Origin: Gemmatimonadota bacterium
GTDB taxonomy: Bacteria > Gemmatimonadota > Gemmatimonadetes > Longimicrobiales > RSA9
Direction of reading: 5' to 3'
NCBI GenBank assembly: GCA_012027055.1
Contig: VEPF01000299.1
Span: forward strand, 1 to 16,532
DNA: 16,532 nucleotides
Shown: positions 6,299 through 13,515 of the stretch, one piece after another
Numbering within the stretch: the first letter of the stretch is position 1
Layout: each line of letters opens with the position of its first letter
Translations under genes and position numbers: made by a program
Notes under the pieces: generated by a model
The model's database searches: none
What the model saw: only the letters and a program-made list of their open reading frames with translations
What the model was told of the DNA's origin: nothing

Positions 6299-7960
6299 AT
6301 GAGTCGTCGCTCGCTGTTCACGACCGGACAGCCGCTGCCGCGCCGTGATTTCCTCGCGCTGCTCGGTGCCTCGTTCCCCGCCGCCGCGTTAGACTGGAAC
6401 GCATTTCCGCGCGCGAGCGGCCGCCGGCGACGCGAGGACTGGGACGTCATCGTGATCGGCTCCGGGCTCGGCGGGCTCGCCTGCGCCGCAGCGTTCGCCC
6501 GGCAGGGGTTCAGGCCCCTGGTGATCGAACAGCACGACAAACCGGGCGGTTACGCCACCGCGTTCCCACGCCCCGGCGGGTTTCGCTTCGACGTCTCGCT
6601 CCACTCCACTACCGTGAGCCAGCGGGACGGGGTCTACAACCTCATCCAGGGTTTTCCCGAGATCACGGAGGTCGTATTCGAGCCGCACCCGACGCTGTTC
6701 CGGTCGATCTACCCGGAGCACGACATCCGCGTCAAACAGCGCGACCCTGCGGCTTTCGTCGCGCTGGTCACCGGCCTCTTCCCGGAAGAGCGCGAGGGGA
6801 TCGGCAGGCTGTTCGCCGACATGGAAGGCCTGGCCCGCGAGATCGGCCGGTTGTCGGGCGCCGGCGGCCGCGTGGACATGAGTCGCTTCCAGCTGGACTA
6901 TCCTCACATCGCCGCCTTCAATGGCAAGACCTGGGGCATGATGCTCGACGCGAGCATCCGGGACCCGCGCCTCAAGGCCATCCTCTCCGGCCAGTGGGGC
7001 TACTACGGCCTGCCGCCCTCGAAGCTCTCGTGCTACTACTACGCGCTGCCGTTCCTGGGGTACCTGAGCGGCGGCGGCTTCTACCCGAGAGGGCGCTCGC
7101 AGGACATCAGTTCGGCGTTCGCCCGCTACATCGAGGGACACGGCGGCAAGGTCCTGCTCGACACCAGGGTCGCGCGCATCCTGCTCGACGGCCGGAAAGC
7201 CACCGGCGTCGCCACCAGCGACGGCACCGTCTTCACCGGCCGGGCCGTGGTATCCAATGCCGACCCGTTCGCCACGTTCACGCGACTGATCGCGGACCAG
7301 TCGGCCCTCACGGAGTACGAGGCGGCCTGGCAGCGCAACAGCGTCAGCCTGTCATCCTTCCAGGTCTTCCTGGGCCTGAAGCGCGACCTGGTGGGCGAGC
7401 TCAGTCTCACGGATTCCGAGATCTTCATCGAGACGGACTACGATCCGGAGGCGGCGTACGCGCGCGCCCTGGCCGGCGCTGTGGAGCACGGCGGCGTGAG
7501 CGTAACGCTGTACGACGCGATCTACCGCGGATACTCGCCGCCCGGGAAGAACACCATCAACCTGCTCAGCCTCCAGGGCTACGGCCCGTGGGAGCAGTTC
7601 GAGGCGGACTACCGGGCGGGACGCAAAGCCGAGTACAACCGCGCCAAGCAGCGCATGGCGGACGTGCTGATCCGCAAGGCCGAGCAGGCGCTGCTGCCGG
7701 GGCTCGCGGACGCGATCGAAGTGAAGGAGATCGGCACGCCGCTCACGAATGTCCGCTACACCGGCCACCATCGGGGAGCGATCTACGGCTGGGACCAGAC
7801 CGTCAACAACTCCGGCCCCACGCGGGTGGGCCACGCCACGCCGATCGCGGGCCTCTACCTGGCCGGTGCCTGGTCGCGTCCCGGACACGGCTACGGTGCC
7901 GTAATCCCGAGCGGTCTCGAGTGCTTCGCCGAGATCGTGCGCACCTGGGGCGGCGGCTGA
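6299..7960 (+). CDS. FAD-dependent oxidoreductase of the phytoene dehydrogenase/retinol saturase type, with Tat-like signal
   Basis: This is a 553-residue flavoprotein. The N-terminus reads PRRDFLALLGASFPAAAL (about residues 14-31), a twin-arginine motif followed by a short hydrophobic run. Export through Tat in folded, FAD-loaded form is therefore likely. The mature part starts with a Rossmann dinucleotide-binding motif, DVIVIGSGLGGLACA (GSGLGG at 54-59), then EQHDKPGGYATAF. It ends with the family's C-terminal FAD site, GLYLAGAWSRPGHGYGAVIPSG. This matches the carotenoid desaturase/isomerase and retinol-saturase superfamily, but no carotenoid gene is nearby and the substrate is unknown. I chose ATG 6299 because GGAGA at 6289-6293 is 5 bases upstream and it places the twin-arginine motif near the start. 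The longer open frame back to 6080 overlaps the promoter region. Confidence 0.87.
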   Translation: MSRRSLFTTGQPLPRRDFLALLGASFPAAALDWNAFPRASGRRRREDWDVIVIGSGLGGLACAAAFARQGFRPLVIEQHDKPGGYATAFPRPGGFRFDVSLHSTTVSQRDGVYNLIQGFPEITEVVFEPHPTLFRSIYPEHDIRVKQRDPAAFVALVTGLFPEEREGIGRLFADMEGLAREIGRLSGAGGRVDMSRFQLDYPHIAAFNGKTWGMMLDASIRDPRLKAILSGQWGYYGLPPSKLSCYYYALPFLGYLSGGGFYPRGRSQDISSAFARYIEGHGGKVLLDTRVARILLDGRKATGVATSDGTVFTGRAVVSNADPFATFTRLIADQSALTEYEAAWQRNSVSLSSFQVFLGLKRDLVGELSLTDSEIFIETDYDPEAAYARALAGAVEHGGVSVTLYDAIYRGYSPPGKNTINLLSLQGYGPWEQFEADYRAGRKAEYNRAKQRMADVLIRKAEQALLPGLADAIEVKEIGTPLTNVRYTGHHRGAIYGWDQTVNNSGPTRVGHATPIAGLYLAGAWSRPGHGYGAVIPSGLECFAEIVRTWGGG

Positions 7961-7980
7961 GTCGTCGGCGCGTTCGAGGG

Positions 7981-8253
7981 TCAGAACCGCCAGTACACGG
8001 GCGAGCACATCATCCCGAACAGCACCAGGATGATCAGCAGAGACACGCCCACGACAGCGTAGATCCAGAAGCTCGCATGGCAGAACCGCCAGGCCCGGGA
8101 GGGCAGTATCTCGGACGGCGCTGATGCGTCCTCCTCGCCGGGCAGGCCGACCGGTTCCGGCCGTGCCGCACCGGCGGCCTGAGGCTCCCCCGACGCCTCG
8201 CCCATTGCGGGTGGGGTGGCGCGCTCGGGGTCAGCCTCGCGAAGCTCGGTCAT
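7981..8253 (-). CDS. small C-terminally membrane-anchored protein, unknown function
   Basis: This 90-residue protein is not recognised. Residues 1-52 are acidic and rich in Pro, Ala and Glu and are probably disordered. Residues about 62-83 (WIYAVVGVSLLIILVLFG) form one strong transmembrane helix, leaving a short aromatic tail, MMCSPVYWRF. The ATG at 8253 is preceded by GAGGGAGAC, a good ribosome binding site. It is last in a minus-strand run of four genes, 45 bases after the deacetylase gene, and converges on the oxidoreductase gene with a 20-base gap. Reality as a gene is supported by the binding site and the clear helix. A tail-anchored or accessory role in the cluster is only a guess. Confidence 0.6.
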   Translation of the reverse strand: MTELREADPERATPPAMGEASGEPQAAGAARPEPVGLPGEEDASAPSEILPSRAWRFCHASFWIYAVVGVSLLIILVLFGMMCSPVYWRF

Positions 8254-8298
8254 GTCTCCCTCGATGCATGCCCGCCGGAAAGGAGCGAGCCTCAGGTC

Positions 8299-9231
8299 TC
8301 AGCGGAGCAGCCGGCCCAGCTCGCGCCAGGTCGTGAGCCGGACGTTGTTCTCCGCGAGCAGCTGCGCGGCCTCGGGGCTGGTGAAGAAGTCCAGGTCGCG
8401 CTGCCGCCACGCGGCGCCGTACGCCTCCCGCCGGGCCGCGACCGCGCGCATCTCGGCGTCATCATACGCCAGGTGCACGATGATCTGGGTAATCGTGCCG
8501 GGAGCCAGGTTCCGGATGACGTCGCGGTAGAATGCCGCCCAGTCTTCCGGCCTGGTCCGCGGACTCGCGATCACGTACCGGTCCACCAGGATTTCGTCGG
8601 GCCGGATGAGCGCGCCCAGGCCCGTGGTATCCCGGAGCAGGTCGCCCGGGATCGCGGCCGGCAGGTGCTGCTCCCGCGCGAGCCGGAGGTAGGCGGCGAA
8701 GATCTCCGGCTTGGCGAGGACGCCGAACATGTGCGAGTCGAGGTGCGTGGGCTCGCGCCCCAGCTCGCGCGCGCGCTCCAGCTGGGCACGCAGCTCCTGT
8801 TCCGCTTCCGCCGTCCGCGCCTGACGCGTGACTTCCTCCACGAGCCGCGGCAGGAACCCCTCCGCGTCGTAGAGGCTCGGCGCCTCGGAGCGGGAGCGCA
8901 CGCCCGGCCAGCGCAGGTACTGCCACTCCGCGGTGAGCGTCAGGTGCACGCCGATGTCGGCGCCGGGCTGCGCGCGGTACCACGCCGCGAACTCCGCCGT
9001 CCAGGGCGCCGGCACCAGCACGGCCCCGGAGTTCACGACCCCGAAATCGAACGCGGCCATGGTCGCCGCGTTCGCGGAGTGCGCGGCGCCGATGTCATCG
9101 CCGTGCACGATCAGCAGCCTGGTGGCCGCGGGGTACCCCAGCCGCTCGACCTTGGACGGTCCCTGGGCGTGCAGCGGAGTCCCGGCCAGCAGCACCAGCA
9201 GCGCCGCACGAAAGAGCGAGGAGCTCGGCAT
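8299..9231 (-). CDS. exported ChbG/HpnK (YdjC) family deacetylase
   Basis: This 310-residue protein has an N-terminal signal peptide (hydrophobic residues about 7-20, likely cleavage after LHA at 22), so it should act in the periplasm or outside. The mature part has the YdjC fold's metal-site motifs: HGDDIG (Asp45/Asp46), GVHLTLT (His96) and THLDSH (His163, His167). Family members such as ChbG and HpnK hydrolyse N-acetyl groups from amino sugars or from a hopanoid-linked sugar, but most are cytoplasmic, so export is notable here. I chose the ATG at 9231 over the in-frame one at 9243 because GAGGG lies at the right distance before it. It starts 22 bases after the serine hydrolase stop, so the two are probably co-transcribed. 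The substrate is unknown. Confidence 0.85.
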   Translation of the reverse strand: MPSSSLFRAALLVLLAGTPLHAQGPSKVERLGYPAATRLLIVHGDDIGAAHSANAATMAAFDFGVVNSGAVLVPAPWTAEFAAWYRAQPGADIGVHLTLTAEWQYLRWPGVRSRSEAPSLYDAEGFLPRLVEEVTRQARTAEAEQELRAQLERARELGREPTHLDSHMFGVLAKPEIFAAYLRLAREQHLPAAIPGDLLRDTTGLGALIRPDEILVDRYVIASPRTRPEDWAAFYRDVIRNLAPGTITQIIVHLAYDDAEMRAVAARREAYGAAWRQRDLDFFTSPEAAQLLAENNVRLTTWRELGRLLR

Positions 9232-9253
9232 GGTTTCCCTCACTGAGCTGGGC

Positions 9254-10852
9254 CTAACGCGCCCGCGGCACCACCAGGTCCCACATGCGCGACTCGCTCA
9301 GGTGCATGGCGGTCACGCGCCCGCCCCGGTCACGGGTGAACCAGACCGCGGACCCGGTCATGGCGAAGCCGTCGGGATACGTCGGCCGGAGGATGCGCAG
9401 CGCGCCGGCCCGGGGCGAAAGCGTGAGCGAATCGCCGGCCAGCTTCACCTGGTACGTCACCCCGATCTCGTCACTGGGATAGGAGCCCTCGAACGCGCTC
9501 AGCTCGGCGCGTGTGGGCTGCCAGTACTGATCGGCCACACGGCGGTAGAGCACCGTGTCGACGGCCGGCTGCGCGATGCGCAGCTCGGCCGGCTGCGCGC
9601 CTGCGGCAGCGGAGAAGTGCCAGCGGGTGCCGTTGGGCAGCCAGTACCAGTCGCCGGGCAGGGCGCGCACGGCCAGGCCCCGGTTCACCTCCAGCGCCGC
9701 ATGCGTGCGGGTATTGCGGTAGATGCCGGCGAAGGGCGCCAGCCTCGCCGGATCGGCGCGCGTGGTGTCGAGCGGCGGGGCCGGCGGGAAGTCGGCGATC
9801 AGGCGGTCGGCCAGCTGGTGCGTGTAGCTGCCCGCCGCCCCGCCGGTCGAATTGCACAGCACCGCGATGGACAGGTTGTCGCGGTCGGGGAAGCGCGCGA
9901 GGTACGTGGAGTAGCCCGCGGTGGAGCCGCTGTGCGAGATCTCCGGCACGCCGCGGTAGCTCAGCACGAACAGGCCACGCGCGTACTCGATCTCCCGGCC
10001 GCTGTTGAGCCGCATGCGCCGCGTCAGCGAGTCCACCAGCGCTCCGCCCGGCCTGCCGGTGGCGAGCGCCTCGTTCCAGGTCAGCCAGTCACCCACCGTG
10101 GTGAGCAGCCCGCCCGGTCCCACCACGTTCTCGAACGGCACGGCCAGGTACCAGCCGTCGTCCTCGTCGGTGTACGCCTGCGCCCGGCCGGGCACGACTT
10201 CCGTGTAGTCATCGCGCCAGTGCGTGTGGCTCATGCCGAGCGGGCCGAAGATGCGCTCCTGTGTGAATTGCTGGAGCGACTGGCCGCTCACCCGCTCCAC
10301 GATTGCGGCGGCCAGCGCGTAGCCGGAGTTGGTATAGCTGTAATACTCGCCCACCGGGTAGTTAAGCGCCCGCTGCCGGAACACCACGTCGAGCAGCTCG
10401 GCCTGCGTGTGCACGCGCGTCCCCCTCGCCCAGCCCGCGGCCGCCACCAGCGAGCTCCACTCCCGGAGCCCACTGGTGTGGGGGAGCAGGTGACGGATGG
10501 TGATCGGGCGGTCGTACCGCGGCAGCTCGGGCACGTACTTCCGCGCATCATCGTCCAGGGTGAGCTTGCCGTCCAGCGCCAGCATGATGACCGCCGTGGC
10601 CGTGAACTGCTTGGCGACGGAGCCGGACTCGAAGACGGTCTCGGCCGTGATCGGCTCGCCGGTCTCCAGGTCCGCCATCCCGTAGCCGCGGGTGAGCAGC
10701 ACCTTCCCGCCCCGCGCCACGCCCACGGCACAACCGGGTGTATGGGTGGAGTTCCAGCGCGCGAACACGCTGTCGGCGGTGGCGGCAAGATCCGGCTGCT
10801 GCGCGGCCAGGCCAGCCGGCAGGGCGATCAGCAGCAGTGCGCTGGGCTTCAT
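9254..10852 (-). CDS. exported serine hydrolase, class C beta-lactamase/D-Ala-D-Ala peptidase-like
   Basis: This 532-residue protein has an N-terminal signal peptide (about residues 4-17, ending AAQQ). The catalytic domain (about 20-345) shows the penicillin-binding-protein/beta-lactamase triad in order: SVAK at 78-81 (nucleophile Ser78, Lys81), YTN at 173-175 and HSG at 307-309. LLPHTSGL at 122-129 is also typical of the AmpC/EstB-like family. The C-terminal 170 or so residues hold FAGIYRN and FEGSYPS segments, like the lipocalin-type beta-barrel add-on of many environmental serine hydrolases. Activity could be esterase, peptidase or beta-lactamase; the sequence does not say which, and resistance should not be assumed. 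The open frame continues upstream of the ATG at 10852 across the cupin gene, but that part is not protein-like. It lies 28 bases after the cupin stop. Confidence 0.9.
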   Translation of the reverse strand: MKPSALLLIALPAGLAAQQPDLAATADSVFARWNSTHTPGCAVGVARGGKVLLTRGYGMADLETGEPITAETVFESGSVAKQFTATAVIMLALDGKLTLDDDARKYVPELPRYDRPITIRHLLPHTSGLREWSSLVAAAGWARGTRVHTQAELLDVVFRQRALNYPVGEYYSYTNSGYALAAAIVERVSGQSLQQFTQERIFGPLGMSHTHWRDDYTEVVPGRAQAYTDEDDGWYLAVPFENVVGPGGLLTTVGDWLTWNEALATGRPGGALVDSLTRRMRLNSGREIEYARGLFVLSYRGVPEISHSGSTAGYSTYLARFPDRDNLSIAVLCNSTGGAAGSYTHQLADRLIADFPPAPPLDTTRADPARLAPFAGIYRNTRTHAALEVNRGLAVRALPGDWYWLPNGTRWHFSAAAGAQPAELRIAQPAVDTVLYRRVADQYWQPTRAELSAFEGSYPSDEIGVTYQVKLAGDSLTLSPRAGALRILRPTYPDGFAMTGSAVWFTRDRGGRVTAMHLSESRMWDLVVPRAR

Positions 10853-10880
10853 GCTGGTGCGCGGGGCGAAGGTGGTTGTG

Positions 10881-11234
10881 TCAGAAACCCGGGGCCGGGG
10901 CGGCCGGCATCCGGGCGGCCAGGTGCTGCAGCAGTTCGCGCCACGGGCCGATCGGACTGAAATCCAGCGACACGGCATCCTCCAGGACCGTGGGAAAGTG
11001 ACCCGGCCCGATGTAGTAGACATCACCGGCATGGATCTCCTCCACCGATCCGTCCTGGTAGCGCAAGGCCATCCTGCCCTCGAGGAGATAGCCCCAGTGG
11101 GGGCAGGGGCAGAGGTCGTTCGGCAAGCCGGCGAACAGGGGCCCCAGGTCGATCCCACGAGGGAGCACGGTGCGCGACACGGCCATGCCTGCGAGATCGG
11201 CTTCGGGTGGGATCGCGGTGAGCGGGTAGTGCAT
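10881..11234 (-). CDS. single-domain cupin protein
   Basis: This 117-residue protein fits one cupin beta-barrel. CPCPHWGYLLEGRMALRY (from about residue 42) resembles cupin motif 1, with a Cys/His-rich metal-type segment. EEIHAGDVYYIGPGHFP (about 65-81) resembles motif 2, with GDVYYI and the closing GxxH. It has no signal peptide and is probably cytoplasmic. Such small cupins bind metals or small ligands and may be enzymes or sensors; nothing here decides. It is the first gene of a minus-strand run (cupin, serine hydrolase, deacetylase, small membrane protein) with gaps of 28, 22 and 45 bases, so it is probably made from the same transcript. The ATG at 11234 has only a weak purine-rich site before it (AGGCGGAC). 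It diverges from the LptC-like gene. Confidence 0.75.
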   Translation of the reverse strand: MHYPLTAIPPEADLAGMAVSRTVLPRGIDLGPLFAGLPNDLCPCPHWGYLLEGRMALRYQDGSVEEIHAGDVYYIGPGHFPTVLEDAVSLDFSPIGPWRELLQHLAARMPAAPAPGF

Positions 11235-11448
11235 GTCCGCCTGCCTTTCCAGGCTCCTGGGTTGAAGGGGTGGCGGCGATCGCGTTCCACGTTGGTTCCG
11301 CCGGGCGCGCGCGGCAAGCGCGGCGCTGGCCCGCTGCGCCCGGCCGCGCGAGTTCGGCGGTGGTGGCCGGGCGGGCTGCCTCGTCCCGCGTCCCGCGATC
11401 GGCTACCTTGAATCGCCAGAGGCTTAAATTCCCGCGGAGATCACGATC

Positions 11449-12012
11449 GTGCGCAGCACTCCTCATCGTTCACGTGGCTGGCCGCTCGCGGCCGCGCTGG
11501 CCGCGGCCGTGCTCGCATGCGGCGATACCGCGACGCCCGGCCGCCCGGCCGCCGGCGCCGGTCCCGCTGACGGGACGCAGCCCGACCGCGTCCTGGTCAA
11601 GCCCGAGCTGCGGCTGGTCCTGCATGGAACGCGCTACGCCGTGCTGCAGGCGGACAGCATGAACGTGTACGAGGACTCCACCACGGCGCGGGTATTCGGA
11701 TTGCGGCTGCAGCTCCTCGACACGCTCGGCAGCCGCATCGCCGAGATCAGCGCTCCGGCGGCGCACTACCAGCTCCGCACCCAGAAGCTGCTCGCCACGG
11801 GAGGCGCGGTGGTGATCGGGCCCGGCTCCGGACGGATCGAGACGGAGGCGCTGAACCTCGATCCCGATGCCCGCCGGATCTGGAGCGATGCCGAGACCCG
11901 CGTGCAGTGGGCGGGCGGCGGCTCGACCGTGTTCGATACGTTCACGGTGGACGACCGCTTCCTCAGTCCGCGCGGGACCAACCCCAAGGGCCCGTCGCGC
12001 GGCGCGCTCTGA
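11449..12012 (+). CDS. lptC: LptC-like lipoprotein (LPS export ABC transporter periplasmic protein)
   Basis: This 187-residue predicted lipoprotein has basic residues, then a hydrophobic stretch ending in the lipobox VLAC (Cys24). The mature part resembles the LptC/OstA-like fold: VLQADSMNVYEDSTTARVFGL, then IAEISAPAAHYQLRTQKLLATGGAV and IETEALNLDPDARRIWSD. This is the typical pattern of an LptC beta-jellyroll that receives lipopolysaccharide from LptB2FG and hands it to LptA. Classical LptC has an uncleaved N-terminal helix; a lipid anchor is a common variant outside Proteobacteria. The start is GTG at 11449, supported by GGAGA at 11436-11440. No LptA, LptB or KdsC gene is adjacent, so the gene is isolated from its usual partners within this window. 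The family call is good; the precise role is inferred. Confidence 0.78.
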   Translation: MRSTPHRSRGWPLAAALAAAVLACGDTATPGRPAAGAGPADGTQPDRVLVKPELRLVLHGTRYAVLQADSMNVYEDSTTARVFGLRLQLLDTLGSRIAEISAPAAHYQLRTQKLLATGGAVVIGPGSGRIETEALNLDPDARRIWSDAETRVQWAGGGSTVFDTFTVDDRFLSPRGTNPKGPSRGAL

Positions 12013-12096
12013 CACGCCGGTCGGACCGCCGCGGCCGCATCCGGGCAGCTCGATAACAACCCCGGCCGGGAAGCCGCCTGCCGCGGCGCGCGCCGC

Positions 12097-13356
12097 TCAG
12101 CGCGGGTCGCCGATGGCGCCCAGGAACAGGATGGTGCCGCTCAACCGCTCGCGGATGGCGATCAGGTAGGGCCGGTCCACGGTCAGCGACGGCGGCAGCG
12201 ACGTGAACGCCATGCCCACGGTGGTGACCGCGGCCGCCTCCGTGCCCTTCTCGTCCATCTTCAGGAACGTGTTCTGCTTGACGAAGTCGATGTATGCCTG
12301 CGCGGGCGTCATGCGGCTGAAGTCCGCGTGCTGCGGGTCAAAGGCAACGCCCATGCCCAGCGCGGTCAGCGCATCCTTCAGCATGGTCTCGTACTCGAGC
12401 TGCAGCTTCGGAAGGCCGACGTGGATGGCCTCCAGCTCGTCGTAATCCCCGGATGGGAGCGCGCTCGTCCACTGCGCCCACTGCGTCGCGTCCAGGCTCG
12501 CGATCAGCTCGGCCAGCGTGGCGTTGCCCTGCGGGATCGCGATGGTCAGCACGAACGCCTGGCCGCCGTACGGCAGCTCGCCGATCAGCACGCCCGGTGA
12601 GTGGGACACCGCCGCCTTGAGCTCGCCGAACATGGTGGTGACCTGCACGCTCTGCCCGTTCGCCAGCCGGAACGGCGAGGGCCGCGTGTCCGCCGCATCG
12701 AACCGGTTGGTCCAGTCGCCCTTGAAGTAGACCGCGTTCAGCAGGAAGAGGAACTGGTCCGGCGTGATCCGGTCCAGCACCTTCCTGATCCGGTCGTTGG
12801 TGTGGTCCGCGGCCCAGGCGTTGATCAGCCCCACCGTGGCCGGATCGCCGAAGTTCACTTCCCGCGCTTCCGCGTCGAACCAGGTGCTCACGGCGGTGAA
12901 GAACGCCGGTACGAACGGGACGCCCTGCCGCGCCCACGTCGAATTGGCGATGCGCAGCTCGACCTTCGGGTCCAGCTCGAGGAGCATGCCGGTGAGATCG
13001 TGGTACGAGCGGTTGATCTCGTCCTGCGTGAGCCCCTGGAAGCCGAGCGCGGCCCGCATCGAGTCGAAGGTCGTGGTGGCGGCGCCGTTGAGGGTCATGC
13101 CCAACGCCATGGAGGCGCTGAGCGGCGAGATGAACACGTTGGGCGTCTGCTCGCGCTGGTACACCTCGCGCAGCAGCCTGAAGGCGAACTCGTTGGAGCG
13201 GGCGATGACCTGCTGCTCGCTCACCGTGAGCGCGCGGGGCAGCCGGTCGATCCGGCGCGCACCCCCGTCCGGTCCCGTGAACAGGTCGCACGCCGCCAGC
13301 ATTGCCGACCCCACCACCAGCAGCCCCACCGTCCCGATCCGCAGCGATGTGGGCAT
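12097..13356 (-). CDS. lipoprotein serpin (serine protease inhibitor)
   Basis: This 419-residue bacterial serpin has a signal peptide with lipobox LAAC (Cys23), so it is probably anchored in the outer or inner membrane facing the periplasm or surface. The serpin fold is clear: NVFISPLSASMALGMTLNGA at about 73-92, NAVYFKGDW at 207-215, the hinge EKGTEAAAVTTV at 369-380, then PYLIAIRERLSGTILFLGAIGDP at the C-terminus. The small-residue hinge after the P14 Thr indicates an inhibitory rather than a merely structural serpin. Counting P17 as Glu369, the scissile bond would be about Thr385-Ser386, with Phe384 at P2. The register is uncertain by one or two residues. AGGAGG (minus strand, 13362-13367) precedes the ATG by 5 bases. 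The expected job is to block exogenous or envelope serine proteases. It converges on the LptC-like gene. Confidence 0.93.
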   Translation of the reverse strand: MPTSLRIGTVGLLVVGSAMLAACDLFTGPDGGARRIDRLPRALTVSEQQVIARSNEFAFRLLREVYQREQTPNVFISPLSASMALGMTLNGAATTTFDSMRAALGFQGLTQDEINRSYHDLTGMLLELDPKVELRIANSTWARQGVPFVPAFFTAVSTWFDAEAREVNFGDPATVGLINAWAADHTNDRIRKVLDRITPDQFLFLLNAVYFKGDWTNRFDAADTRPSPFRLANGQSVQVTTMFGELKAAVSHSPGVLIGELPYGGQAFVLTIAIPQGNATLAELIASLDATQWAQWTSALPSGDYDELEAIHVGLPKLQLEYETMLKDALTALGMGVAFDPQHADFSRMTPAQAYIDFVKQNTFLKMDEKGTEAAAVTTVGMAFTSLPPSLTVDRPYLIAIRERLSGTILFLGAIGDPR

Positions 13357-13361
13357 CTTCG

Positions 13362-13389
13362 CCTCCTGTGACCAGTCGCTTCCCTTATA
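13362..13389 (-). promoter_or_regulatory. serpin ribosome binding site and possible -10 element
   Basis: On the minus strand AGGAGG (13362-13367) is an ideal ribosome binding site for the serpin start at 13356. TATAAG (13384-13389) is a good -10-like hexamer that would give a leader of about 20 bases. No -35 consensus is found 17 bp upstream, where the sequence reads GGATCC. Confidence 0.4.
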
Positions 13390-13515
13390 GAACGCGGCAG
13401 CGCGCAGGATCCGCCACAGCGGACCGGCGCGGACCGGGCCGCAGGCGACGTCTGCCCCGCCGCCCCGGACGCGGCCGCCGGATCGGTGTTGCTGGCCTGG
13501 CCCTGCCCGGGTCCG

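Noticed and set aside
8933..10960. Long open frame (675 codons) on the plus strand across the serine hydrolase
   Set aside because: It is antisense to a gene with a full set of catalytic motifs, and the translation is low-complexity His/Arg/Gly/Ala without family motifs.
10853..11317. 155-codon upstream extension of the serine hydrolase frame
   Set aside because: It overlaps the cupin gene in another frame, is Arg/Pro/Ser-rich, and the clear signal peptide begins at 10852.
11382..11395. Tandem CGTCCCG repeat upstream of the LptC-like gene
   Set aside because: Two short GC-rich 7-base units are compatible with chance, and no promoter alignment gives them a role.
12083..12096. 14-bp perfect palindrome GCGGCGCGCGCCGC just past the serpin stop
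   Set aside because: It has no loop or T-run and is built only of G and C, which arises easily at this composition. It is too weak to call a terminator.
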